NCBI GenBank assembly: GCA_001829675.1
Contig: MIBZ01000044.1
Span: 1-63,204, forward strand
Source: Sulfurimonas sp. RIFCSPLOWO2_12_36_12
GTDB taxonomy: Bacteria > Campylobacterota > Campylobacteria > Campylobacterales > Sulfurimonadaceae
Reading direction: 5' to 3'
DNA length: 63,204 bases
The notes under the pieces are model-generated. The model ran no database searches, was not told the origin of the DNA, and was given only the letters and a program-made list of their open reading frames with translations. A program made the position numbers and the translations under genes. The stretch's first letter is position 1. Every line of letters starts with the position of its first letter. Shown here piece after piece: positions 14,759 through 22,784 of this stretch.

Positions 14759-16408
14759 ATGGAAATTCATACGGTAGAAAAACTTCAAAAGCAAGCACTC
14801 AAAAAGAGTTCTGCTGATTTTACAAGATTGGGTTTTTCGCTTTTTTTTATGATTGGTGTCTTGACATATAGTTTTTTAAGTAACGGAGGCATATCCAATA
14901 ATATGTTTCTTGCGGTTGCCGCACTGATAGGTGCCTATATGGCCATGAACATTGGTGCAAATGATGTTGCAAACAATGTCGGTCCTGCCGTTGGTTCAAA
15001 AGCTCTCACTCTTACTACCGCAATTATTATCGCTGCAATTTTTGAAGCTGCCGGTGCATTGATAGCAGGAGGAGAAGTCGTCAAGACTATAAAAAACGGG
15101 ATTATAGACATCTCGGCTTTTGGCGGCAACAGTGACCCATTTATATGGGCAATGATGGCTGCTCTTCTTGCCGCTGCATTATGGCTAAATTTTGCAACTA
15201 TGATGAAAGCACCGGTTTCCACTACGCACTCAATCGTTGGGGCCGTGATGGGTGCAGGAATCGCTGCAGCAGGATTTAGCGTAGTTAACTGGGGAACTAT
15301 GGCAGAGATAGTTGCTTCATGGGTTGTTTCACCGCTTTTGGGTGGTATTGTAGCCGCTGCTTTTCTTTTTGCAATTAAAAAATCTATTGTAATGAAAGAT
15401 GACAAAGTTGAAGCTGCAAAAGTTTATGTTCCTATCTTTGTTGCCCTTATGTCTTTAGCCTTTATTACATACATAATACTAAAAGGTGTACAACAGATAT
15501 GGCCAAAAATCTTAGGATATCTAAATATGCTGCCTCTGGTATCCCTTGAAATAACAAAATCACCAAAATTTAGCCTTGCATTTACAATCGCCTTTATAAT
15601 ATCAATTTTTGTCTATTTTATTGTAAAAAAAAGGGTCGGTGCGAACACGACAACTCTACAAAACAGCAGGGATTCGGTAAATACTCTTTTTACAATTCCT
15701 CTTATTTTTGCAGCGGCACTACTTAGTTTTGCTCACGGTGCGAATGATGTCGCAAATGCTATCGGACCATTAGCTGCAATACATGATGCGATTGTAAACG
15801 GTGGGGTCTCATCAAGCGCTTCGATTCCTTTATGGGTTATGGGTATCGGTGCACTTGGAATCTCTCTAGGTCTTGCTCTTTACGGTCCTAACCTTATCAA
15901 AACAGTGGGAACTGAAATAACGGAGCTTGATCAGATAAGAGCATTTTCTATTGCTATGGCAGCATCCGTAACTGTTATTTTTGCTTCACAACTCGGTTTG
16001 CCTGTCAGTTCCACACACATTGCAATCGGCGGTGTTTTTGGTGTCGGTTTCTTAAGAGAGTGGATGCATGTAAAAGATGAAAAAAATCATACGATTGAAG
16101 AAGATATAAACATCATAAAAGATGAACAACTAAACAAGGAAATATACAAAACTGAGTTAAAAAATTTACAAGACAAAATTGATAAATCACAAAATGATTA
16201 CATCAGAATAGTTGAACTTTACAAACTAATTGAAAATGAAAAAAAGATAATAAAATCAACTAAAAAGAGCATTAAAAAAGCTAAAAAAGTTCAATATGTC
16301 AGAAGAGATGCCGTTAAAAAAATTCTCGCTGCTTGGCTTATAACCGTACCTGCTGCTGCAATACTTGCAGGAGTACTATTTTTCACAATAAAAGGTATCA
16401 TGATTTAA
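14759..16408 (+). CDS. PiT-family inorganic phosphate transporter
   Basis: A 549-residue inner-membrane transporter of the PiT/Pho-4 family, moving phosphate as a metal complex with protons or sodium. The two duplicated signature halves are GANDVANNVGPAVGSKALT (near residue 65) and GANDVANAIGPLAAI (near residue 328). STTHSIVGAVMGAG and SSTHIAIGGVFGVG are also paired. About residues 437-517 form a charged, coiled-coil-like insert before the last membrane helix, absent from E. coli PitA. Phosphate rather than sulfate is inferred from the family. It converges on the NosL-like gene. Confidence 0.88.
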   Translation: MEIHTVEKLQKQALKKSSADFTRLGFSLFFMIGVLTYSFLSNGGISNNMFLAVAALIGAYMAMNIGANDVANNVGPAVGSKALTLTTAIIIAAIFEAAGALIAGGEVVKTIKNGIIDISAFGGNSDPFIWAMMAALLAAALWLNFATMMKAPVSTTHSIVGAVMGAGIAAAGFSVVNWGTMAEIVASWVVSPLLGGIVAAAFLFAIKKSIVMKDDKVEAAKVYVPIFVALMSLAFITYIILKGVQQIWPKILGYLNMLPLVSLEITKSPKFSLAFTIAFIISIFVYFIVKKRVGANTTTLQNSRDSVNTLFTIPLIFAAALLSFAHGANDVANAIGPLAAIHDAIVNGGVSSSASIPLWVMGIGALGISLGLALYGPNLIKTVGTEITELDQIRAFSIAMAASVTVIFASQLGLPVSSTHIAIGGVFGVGFLREWMHVKDEKNHTIEEDINIIKDEQLNKEIYKTELKNLQDKIDKSQNDYIRIVELYKLIENEKKIIKSTKKSIKKAKKVQYVRRDAVKKILAAWLITVPAAAILAGVLFFTIKGIMI

Positions 16409-16430
16409 GGGACTGTAAATAATTATAAGC

Positions 16431-16934
16431 TTATCTATAATTTTTAAAATCCTGCTTGGTAATATCCAAAGCTTTGTAAAAATCCATAATTTCACCGCTG
16501 TGCTCAACTTGAAATTTTTGGGCTTTATCTTTATTTAAAAAAGCATACTTGCTGATTTTGCTCATAGTACCTCTTACTCTGCTGCCTACAACATAGTAAG
16601 CTTTTGTAGCGTCAATAAATTTTAAACTATCTACATCCACAACCGTCGGGTTTTTAAGCTCCACTCCGTCACCCAGATGATCTTCTAGGCAATGCATTGA
16701 GCAGTATTGATAAACCGTGTTCTCATGCGTTGCACTATGGCTTGTTTTATAATATTTAATTAAATCCATTCCGCATCTTGGACAAAAATTTTTATCTGCG
16801 CCATTTTGAAGCAAAATCGCCTCTTCTTTATTGACACTCTGAAACATCCCTGCTGCTTTGCCAACAATATCTTTTTGCGAGCTGCAACCAGTAAATAAAA
16901 GTACTACTACAGCTATAATTATTTTTTTATACAT
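16431..16934 (-). CDS. NosL-like lipoprotein
   Basis: A 167-residue lipoprotein: FTG before Cys17 is a lipobox. The mature part contains CPRCGMDLIKYYKTSH and then YQYCSMHCLEDH, the metal-binding pattern of the NosL family, followed by a domain ending in FLNKDKAQKF. NosL proteins bind Cu(I) and deliver copper to nitrous oxide reductase, but no nos genes lie here, so it may serve another copper enzyme. TAGGAG before the ATG supports the start. It is divergent from the thioredoxin-like gene. Confidence 0.75.
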   Translation of the reverse strand: MYKKIIIAVVVLLFTGCSSQKDIVGKAAGMFQSVNKEEAILLQNGADKNFCPRCGMDLIKYYKTSHSATHENTVYQYCSMHCLEDHLGDGVELKNPTVVDVDSLKFIDATKAYYVVGSRVRGTMSKISKYAFLNKDKAQKFQVEHSGEIMDFYKALDITKQDFKNYR

Positions 16935-16944
16935 CTATTACTCC

Positions 16945-16956
16945 TACATTAATGTA
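16945..16956. promoter_or_regulatory. Palindrome between the NosL-like and thioredoxin-like genes
   Basis: TACATTAATGTA is a perfect 12-base palindrome in the 78-base divergent intergenic region, next to the NosL-like ribosome site. On the plus strand an extended -10 TGTTAAAAT (TAAAAT at 16986-16991) serves the thioredoxin-like gene. A shared operator is possible. Confidence 0.3.
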
Positions 16957-17012
16957 ATGTTAGCAATAAATGATTACTATAGTGTTAAAATAAACAAAAA
17001 AAATGGATTGAT

Positions 17013-17507
17013 ATGAGAGATAAAATAGTTAAGTACTTTAAGGAGATTCTTCTTTTTTTTCTTGTAATGACTATTTTTGCCAATATATTAAGCTTCTACA
17101 GAAGCAATAATTTAAATAAAGAAGCTCTGAATATATCAACCGTAAATTTACTGCATGATAAATCGTATGTTTTACCAAAAAACGAACCTATTTTAATTCA
17201 TTTTTGGGCATCTTGGTGTCCTACATGTAAAGTCGAAGCGCCAAATATTCAGAAAATATCTAAAAGTTACAATGTTTTAACAATTGCACTAAAATCGGGA
17301 AGTGACGCTGAAATAGAGGAGTATCTAAAAAGTCGTGATTTGAATTTCAAAGTAGTCAATGACATAGATGGAGCGATTACAGATAAATTTAGTGTTTCAA
17401 TTTTTCCTACTACTATAATTTATGACAAAGATGGCGAAGTAGTATTTAGCGATGTAGGTTATACAAGTACCTTAGGACTGTGGCTTAGAATGTGGTGGAC
17501 GAACTAA
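17013..17507 (+). CDS. Membrane-anchored thioredoxin-fold protein (TlpA/ScsD type)
   Basis: A 164-residue protein with one N-terminal membrane helix (about residues 12-29) and a periplasmic thioredoxin domain. The active site is WASWCPTCKVE, and the cis-proline segment is FPTTIIYDKDGEVV. It should reduce or exchange periplasmic disulfides, receiving electrons from a DsbD/CcdA-type protein not seen here. The divergent NosL-like neighbour suggests a shared metal- or thiol-related role, which is inference. The ribosome site is weak. Confidence 0.82.
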   Translation: MRDKIVKYFKEILLFFLVMTIFANILSFYRSNNLNKEALNISTVNLLHDKSYVLPKNEPILIHFWASWCPTCKVEAPNIQKISKSYNVLTIALKSGSDAEIEEYLKSRDLNFKVVNDIDGAITDKFSVSIFPTTIIYDKDGEVVFSDVGYTSTLGLWLRMWWTN

Positions 17508-17516
17508 TAATTTAAT

Positions 17517-17586
17517 TTATAAAACGAGCGAAGCCCGTTTTATAATCGCTAGTCGCTCAGACACTGAAGCTAGCCTCTTGCGAGGC
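17517..17586. terminator. Hairpins between convergent genes (likely bidirectional terminator)
   Basis: TTATAAAACG (17517-17526) pairs perfectly with CGTTTTATAA (17536-17545) around a 9-base loop, ten pairs with A and T tracts in both arms, as expected for a terminator working in both directions. A second hairpin, GCCTC-TTGC-GAGGC (17573-17586), reads with a GCAA tetraloop on the minus strand. The rest of 17508-17618 has no gene and could be a dispersed intergenic repeat. Confidence 0.55.
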
Positions 17587-17618
17587 AGAAGAAAAGCATA
17601 AGATGCAACGGCTATAAG

Positions 17619-20600
17619 CTATTTTCCGATTTTAACCGCATAAGCTTTACCGGATAAAGGCACCCATGGACGCTTAATATGTTCCGGACGACGAAGTGTA
17701 GATTTTTCATCTAATCCGCGAGTAAGCTGATCTCTCCATCCTTGATAAACTTTAAAGTTATTATCATAATTAACAAAAATATCACCTATTTTATCACCGG
17801 CTTGAGCAGGCTCTAAAATAACTTTTTGGTGCCAGCAGTGCATACCTGAAATAGGGTCTGGATGTGGAGCGGCAACAGCATTTTGCCATGAACCGCTAAG
17901 TCCATCCCACCAAATATTTCCGCTGTCTCTGTTGTAATTTGCAAATCTCTCTGCTTTAAATGGCTTAATTCCCTCAATATACTTGAGTTTGCCCTCTTTA
18001 CCATCCATTTGAACTTCGGCAGTAGGAACACCAAAACTGTTGATTCCGGCTGTTCCGCTGTAATCTTCAATTTTTATCTGTGCTCCCTCTTTTCCAACAT
18101 TTTCAACCGGATGAGCCACAAACTTAGTGTCATTAATATTTCTAGCCATTGGTTTTGGGTCAATCTTGCCATCACTAACTCCATTTGGAATAGTAACAGA
18201 ATTAGTCAATTTCCATCTTCCGCCATGGTGTGAACAAGCTAATGTTCCGGGGAGAACTCCCTCAGTAGGTACTGCCATAGCCACAAAATGACCCGACTCT
18301 AAACCAGTTAAACTATCTACGATTTTAACACGAATTGCATCTCCGCGCTTGAACCCTTGACGAGCGGCATCTCCGGTTGAAATCCAAATCGGGTCATGAT
18401 TTTGCGAAATCTCCATAAGGTGTTTAGAGTTAGCTGAACGCGTATGAATATTGTACGGCAATCTAAATACGGTATTTAACGCATATGAATCTTTCTCTGT
18501 CATATAAGAGTGATTTACATGCGAAACAATATGCGACATCTCTTTCTTCTCTTGATCATTTCTTGGGTAGAATGGAATAGCATATTCCGGCCATTTCCAA
18601 TCATCTGCAAGCCACTCACAGAAGAAGTCAAGTTTCTTGTCAAGCGTAGCAAAACCTTCCATTTTCTTACCGTTAATCTCAATACCGATAGATTTTTTCT
18701 CACCGTGAGATTCTGCCGTCATAACACCGGTTCTTTTGTTGATATGAACATGTTTTTTCTCATATTTATGGCCGTGAGAAATATAATTTTCTCCGTCATC
18801 CTTGATTTCACGCTCTTGTGCAGAGTAGATATTATTCTCTTCCATCCAAGCACCGTAATCTCTCAAATACTCATATACAGGGTATTCAGCATTTTTATAT
18901 CTCTCGTCTGTTGTTGCAGTTGCCTTAAGATTTGGTAAATTATCGCCAAACGCAGCGTCATACCACTCAGCAATAGTAACCGGCTTTCCTGGATTCTTTT
19001 TAGATTCCCACATTTTTTTGATACCGAGTTTTCCGGTTGGGTCAATATAGTTAACACACAGTTCAAACCAGAACTCATTATCTTCCCAAACTTCACCAAG
19101 ACCGGCTTTTATATGAGCTTCAAGTGTAGCACGAGCAGGATTTTTAGGTTTCCAGCCAGCTTTTTCTAAAGCAACTCTTAAAACCGGTTGACGGAAAGAT
19201 GTCCATCGTGCAGGCATTGTAGCTTCTGAGTGTTGATCATGTCTCTCTCCGGCCAATCCAACCGGTAAAATATAGTCCATATACCAATTTGTCTCAGACC
19301 ATACCGGAGATAAATTCATAGTAAGTTCCATTTTGGACTCATCTTTTAGAATCTCTATCCATCTGAATCCATCCGGATTAATCCAAACCGGATTGTACAT
19401 ACGAGGAATATACACAGATAGCTTGTTAGGCACTTTTAGCCCTTTTGCCGTCCATTTGTTTTGCCACTCTGTATCTGTAAGAAGATGCGGTAAAAGATAC
19501 GACATCTCATAAGATGATAGAGGCCACTCCGGCGGATATGTAAGTTCGTTATAAACATCAACCTTTGGAATGTTTTCACCGCGCATTCCCTGTCCGACAG
19601 TAGCGCTTCCGCCTTTTCCAGATACGGAGATAACATGCCAGTGATGGAAAAATGTTCCGCCCTCAGGTCCGATTGCTCCGCGAAGTGCAAGTGCAAAGTA
19701 ACCTGTACGGCCACCCATCCAGCCACCACGATTTCCTGCAGCAGATGCTCTCCAGAAATATGTAGATATTGACTCGCCTGCCCATATAAACATATCATAA
19801 AGCGCTTCGAGCTTATATGCAGGAACATGCGTCTCTTTTACGGTGTAATCTAATGTGTAAGGAGAGTAGAGCTCTTTTAAAACAGCTAGGAAAGTATCAA
19901 AATCATCTCCGCTTGGAACTTTAGAGATATACCCCTTGCTAACCATATACTCCAGATATTTTTTATTATCTAAAAATACTTCCCAGTTAATCCATTTTTT
20001 TACAAAAGCTTTATCAACTTTGTTTTCATTTAGAATTCTTTGTGTTAGATAAAGGTAGATAGCCGGTTCAGTACCTGGCCATGCAGCAATCCAAAGGTCT
20101 GCCATACCGGCTGAGTTTGAGAGACGAGGGTCCATTACGACCATCTTAGCACCCTTAGCTCTAGCATCTGCAATAAATGCCGCTGATTGAGCAAAATAGT
20201 GGCCGGCATCTGCAGCATGTGATGAATTTAAGAAAATCAGTTTGGCATTTGCCCAGTCAGGTGAAGTTCTGTCATCATTTGCAAATTGAATTGTAGGTGT
20301 ACGGCCATTTGATGAACAGATGTTTGTATGTGAGTTATAAGAATCCAAACCTAGTGTATGCCAAATTGCCGGAACAAAGCCATTTTCATTTGGTCTTCCC
20401 ACATGAAACATTACTGATTTTTTAGAGATTTCATCACCCTTCTCAATAGTCTCAGCCATTTTATTACCGATAGTTGTCATAGCTTCGTCCCAAGTAGTAC
20501 GAATCCATTTACCCTCTCCGCGAGCAGAACCAGGAGCACGCTTAAGCGGGAATGCTATACGATCTGGATCATACATTTGAGATTGAACTGCATAACCTTT

Positions 20601-21011
20601 TGCACAGTTACGACCACGGCTTCCCGGATGGAAAGGGTTACCCATGTATTTTTTTATCGTAAATGATTTTTTATCAACCCATGCAGTTAAGCCACAAGAA
20701 GCTTCACAGTTTGAACATGCAGTCGGGATTATCATATAATCGTTAACTTCTATACCTTCAGGATTTGATTCGCTTCTAACACCATGGCGATCAATACCGC
20801 CTCTTTTCCAATCATTACCGTCTAACTCTTTAAAGTCATTCCACTCATTCATCGGAGGATAAAATGATAATGAATTCGGAGTATTTGTAAACTTGCTCTC
20901 GCTAACTGATTCAGCGATAGCATCAGTTGTAAATACGCCTCTTACAATAGTAGCGCCAGCAACAGTAAATGCAGCGCCTTTTAAAAATGTTCTTCTACTT
21001 TCTAAATACAT
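17619..21011 (-). CDS. Periplasmic molybdopterin oxidoreductase, catalytic subunit (PsrA/PhsA/TtrA-like)
   Basis: A 1130-residue DMSO-reductase-family enzyme with bis-MGD molybdenum or tungsten. The Tat signal SRRTFLKG (residues 5-12) predicts export folded. An N-terminal [4Fe-4S] site has Cys99, Cys102, Cys106 and Cys136 (C-x2-C-x3-C-x29-C). HTNICSSNG puts Cys232 at the metal-ligand position, as in polysulfide, thiosulfate and tetrathionate reductases. The C-terminal dinucleotide-binding domain starts near residue 880. It is longer than most relatives (750-1020). It is the last gene of an operon with the Fe-S and NrfD subunits. A sulfur compound is the likely substrate, but direction and identity are unknown. 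Confidence 0.85.
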   Translation of the reverse strand: MYLESRRTFLKGAAFTVAGATIVRGVFTTDAIAESVSESKFTNTPNSLSFYPPMNEWNDFKELDGNDWKRGGIDRHGVRSESNPEGIEVNDYMIIPTACSNCEASCGLTAWVDKKSFTIKKYMGNPFHPGSRGRNCAKGYAVQSQMYDPDRIAFPLKRAPGSARGEGKWIRTTWDEAMTTIGNKMAETIEKGDEISKKSVMFHVGRPNENGFVPAIWHTLGLDSYNSHTNICSSNGRTPTIQFANDDRTSPDWANAKLIFLNSSHAADAGHYFAQSAAFIADARAKGAKMVVMDPRLSNSAGMADLWIAAWPGTEPAIYLYLTQRILNENKVDKAFVKKWINWEVFLDNKKYLEYMVSKGYISKVPSGDDFDTFLAVLKELYSPYTLDYTVKETHVPAYKLEALYDMFIWAGESISTYFWRASAAGNRGGWMGGRTGYFALALRGAIGPEGGTFFHHWHVISVSGKGGSATVGQGMRGENIPKVDVYNELTYPPEWPLSSYEMSYLLPHLLTDTEWQNKWTAKGLKVPNKLSVYIPRMYNPVWINPDGFRWIEILKDESKMELTMNLSPVWSETNWYMDYILPVGLAGERHDQHSEATMPARWTSFRQPVLRVALEKAGWKPKNPARATLEAHIKAGLGEVWEDNEFWFELCVNYIDPTGKLGIKKMWESKKNPGKPVTIAEWYDAAFGDNLPNLKATATTDERYKNAEYPVYEYLRDYGAWMEENNIYSAQEREIKDDGENYISHGHKYEKKHVHINKRTGVMTAESHGEKKSIGIEINGKKMEGFATLDKKLDFFCEWLADDWKWPEYAIPFYPRNDQEKKEMSHIVSHVNHSYMTEKDSYALNTVFRLPYNIHTRSANSKHLMEISQNHDPIWISTGDAARQGFKRGDAIRVKIVDSLTGLESGHFVAMAVPTEGVLPGTLACSHHGGRWKLTNSVTIPNGVSDGKIDPKPMARNINDTKFVAHPVENVGKEGAQIKIEDYSGTAGINSFGVPTAEVQMDGKEGKLKYIEGIKPFKAERFANYNRDSGNIWWDGLSGSWQNAVAAPHPDPISGMHCWHQKVILEPAQAGDKIGDIFVNYDNNFKVYQGWRDQLTRGLDEKSTLRRPEHIKRPWVPLSGKAYAVKIGK

Positions 21012-21023
21012 TCAATATTCTCC

Positions 21024-21923
21024 CTAACTCATTGGTAATAATTGTGGAATCATCAGCCATACATGTTTAACTATCGCCAAACCGACTAATGCTAAAATCG
21101 CTGCAAGCTTTAAAATACTCTCACTTTTACTAGTTCTGCTTAATACTATTAGCAACATCGGTAAAAGGTACGCTATCCATTGACCTAGCCAGAACATTAC
21201 ACTATATTGTCCGTTACCCTTGATATAATCAAGAGTTGCGGCAACTTCTTCTGCTTTCATTGGACCGAATATATACTCTGACATATAGATAATAAATGCC
21301 ATCAATGCACTCAAGCCAAGAACTACCGCTAGAGTGTTTTTTGCTTCACTGCTGAATTTATTTCCGCCAAGTAAAATCATAGCCGCAGAACCGGAAAGCA
21401 ACGCTGCTAAAATCATTTGAGCAGATTCAGTCGGCATTTGCCACAGTTCACGAGCTGTACACTGCGCCATAAGAGATGCGGTATAAAGCGTAACCGGAAT
21501 TGCAAGAATTGTTACCCATAATAATAATTTATCAAAAGTCTCATCATTTTTCTTCCAAGCATAAAATACAAGAAGTGTTAAAAGACCTAAGAATGCTGAC
21601 GCCATAAACGAACCGATAGCAATTGCTGATGTCCAGTTAGAGTAAACAAAAATATGCCACATTCTAAACGGTTGATGTAAATCAGCCAATGTGAAAAGTA
21701 AGAAAATGTTAATAGAAACAAATGCTACTATCGCAGTTGGAAGTCTTAAGCTTTTAACTGACTCCGGATGCATTCTAAGAAGCATAAACAGCATAAAAAT
21801 AACACCGGTACCGATGCTCTTTGCCCACATATTAACCGTAACCAGCCAAGGCCAAACTATCCCTGGAAGTGCTACATCTAAAGTTACTACAGCATTTGTT
21901 GCTGCCAATATTTCATGTGCCAT
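21024..21923 (-). CDS. NrfD-family membrane anchor subunit (PsrC/TtrC-like)
   Basis: A 299-residue protein with eight to nine membrane helices, of the NrfD/PsrC family that exchanges electrons with the quinone pool for Mo or haem oxidoreductases. LHQPFRMWHIFVYSNWTSAIAIG is split over positions near residues 82-105 and matches the family quinone-site region. MAQCTARELWQMP is a further conserved loop. Its ATG overlaps the stop of the Fe-S gene (TAATG), implying coupled translation, and the catalytic gene follows after 12 bases. Confidence 0.88.
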   Translation of the reverse strand: MAHEILAATNAVVTLDVALPGIVWPWLVTVNMWAKSIGTGVIFMLFMLLRMHPESVKSLRLPTAIVAFVSINIFLLFTLADLHQPFRMWHIFVYSNWTSAIAIGSFMASAFLGLLTLLVFYAWKKNDETFDKLLLWVTILAIPVTLYTASLMAQCTARELWQMPTESAQMILAALLSGSAAMILLGGNKFSSEAKNTLAVVLGLSALMAFIIYMSEYIFGPMKAEEVAATLDYIKGNGQYSVMFWLGQWIAYLLPMLLIVLSRTSKSESILKLAAILALVGLAIVKHVWLMIPQLLPMS

Positions 21924-22561
21924 TAGTGGTGTCCTCCTACTGGAAGTGTTGTTATATTGTTAAAAAGCGAGTGTCCATTTCCTCTAAATGATGCAAGAGG
22001 ATTAAGAGTAACATTTCCGCCGCCAACATAGAAGTGGTGAGGATTTGTACCTTTTTCAGGTTTACGAACTTGAACTCCGCCTTGATGAACTTGAATATAT
22101 TTTGAGATATTTGAAGTCGGATCTTCAAGGTCACCAAAAATATTTGCCTGAACAGGACAAGCAACAACACAAGCAGGCATCATACTCGAAGCAACTCTGT
22201 GAGCACAATATGTACATTTGTCGGCAGTTTGCGTTTGAGGGTCTATATAAATCGCTCCATAAGGACAAGCCATTACACAACCGGCACAACCGATACAACG
22301 CTCTTTATCGATATTTACAATACCATTGTCTAGATAGTGAAGCGCACTAACCGGACAAATTCTCTCACACGGTGCATTTTCACAGTGATTACATCTAAGC
22401 GGTGTAAATGTTCTTTTTGTTTCAGGAAAAGTTCCAACATCAACATATTTAACACGAAGTCTCCATGTACTAAGCGGAACTTCATTTTCCACTTTACATG
22501 CGATTTCACACCCTTTACATCCCATACACAGATGTAAATCAACTAGGAAGCCTAATTGCAT
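21923..22561 (-). CDS. Ferredoxin-like electron transfer subunit with four [4Fe-4S] sites (PsrB/TtrB-like)
   Basis: A 212-residue protein carrying four cysteine groups: CMGCKGCEIAC (from residue 12), CNHCENAPCERICP, CIGCAGCVMACP and CTYCAHR with a later CVVACP. This is the usual DmsB/PsrB arrangement for four cubane clusters between the Mo subunit and the quinone-linked NrfD subunit. No Tat signal of its own, so it would be exported with the Tat-bearing catalytic subunit. It is the first gene of the operon, with AAGGAG before the ATG. Confidence 0.9.
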   Translation of the reverse strand: MQLGFLVDLHLCMGCKGCEIACKVENEVPLSTWRLRVKYVDVGTFPETKRTFTPLRCNHCENAPCERICPVSALHYLDNGIVNIDKERCIGCAGCVMACPYGAIYIDPQTQTADKCTYCAHRVASSMMPACVVACPVQANIFGDLEDPTSNISKYIQVHQGGVQVRKPEKGTNPHHFYVGGGNVTLNPLASFRGNGHSLFNNITTLPVGGHH

Positions 22562-22760
22562 ATATTCTCCTTATAGCCTTTTATATAGACAAATGTTAAG
22601 ATTTATAACTATAGTTAATCTTTTTTAAAAGAAATTCTTATTTATAAAGCATAAGAATTCTTATTGTAGGAATACTACCTACATAAAGCTTAAATTAGTT
22701 ATAAAAATGTGATAATATTGTAATAATTTTTATTTCTGTGAAGGTTTTGGGATTAAAATC
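22562..22760 (-). promoter_or_regulatory. Upstream region of the Mo-oxidoreductase operon with repeated motif
   Basis: No gene. ATAAGAATTCTTAT (22651-22664) is a perfect 14-base palindrome. TTCTTATT appears at 22635-22642 and again inside the palindrome at 22658-22665. TCTTATTTATAAAG occurs exactly at 22636-22649 and 22764-22777. GTAGG-N7-CCTAC (22666-22682) is a second inverted repeat. These sit 70-120 bases before the first ATG and may bind a regulator not encoded in the window. Confidence 0.4.
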
Positions 22761-22762
22761 AA

Positions 22763-22784
22763 CTCTTATTTATAAAGAGAGATT
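22763..22784 (-). terminator. Putative terminator after hisD
   Basis: CTCTT (22763-22767) pairs with AAGAG (22775-22779). On the minus strand this hairpin follows the hisD stop by a few bases and is followed by TTGATTTTAA, a weak U-tract. Confidence 0.35.

Noticed and set aside
14935..15405. 156-codon minus-strand frame inside the PiT gene
   Set aside because: It is the antisense of conserved transporter helices, and the plus-strand protein is unmistakable.
16425..16434. ATAAGCTTAT palindrome between PiT and NosL-like genes as a terminator
   Set aside because: Only a 10-base AT-rich palindrome without a loop or clear T-tract; too weak to call.
18510..18938. 142-codon plus-strand frame inside the Mo-enzyme gene
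   Set aside because: The minus-strand protein has clear domains across this range; the frame shows no ribosome site or motif.
17619..21011. Naming the catalytic subunit ttrA or psrA
   Set aside because: Gene order favours Ttr and neighbours favour sulfur metabolism in general, but length and lack of a matching regulator leave the substrate open, so no symbol is given.
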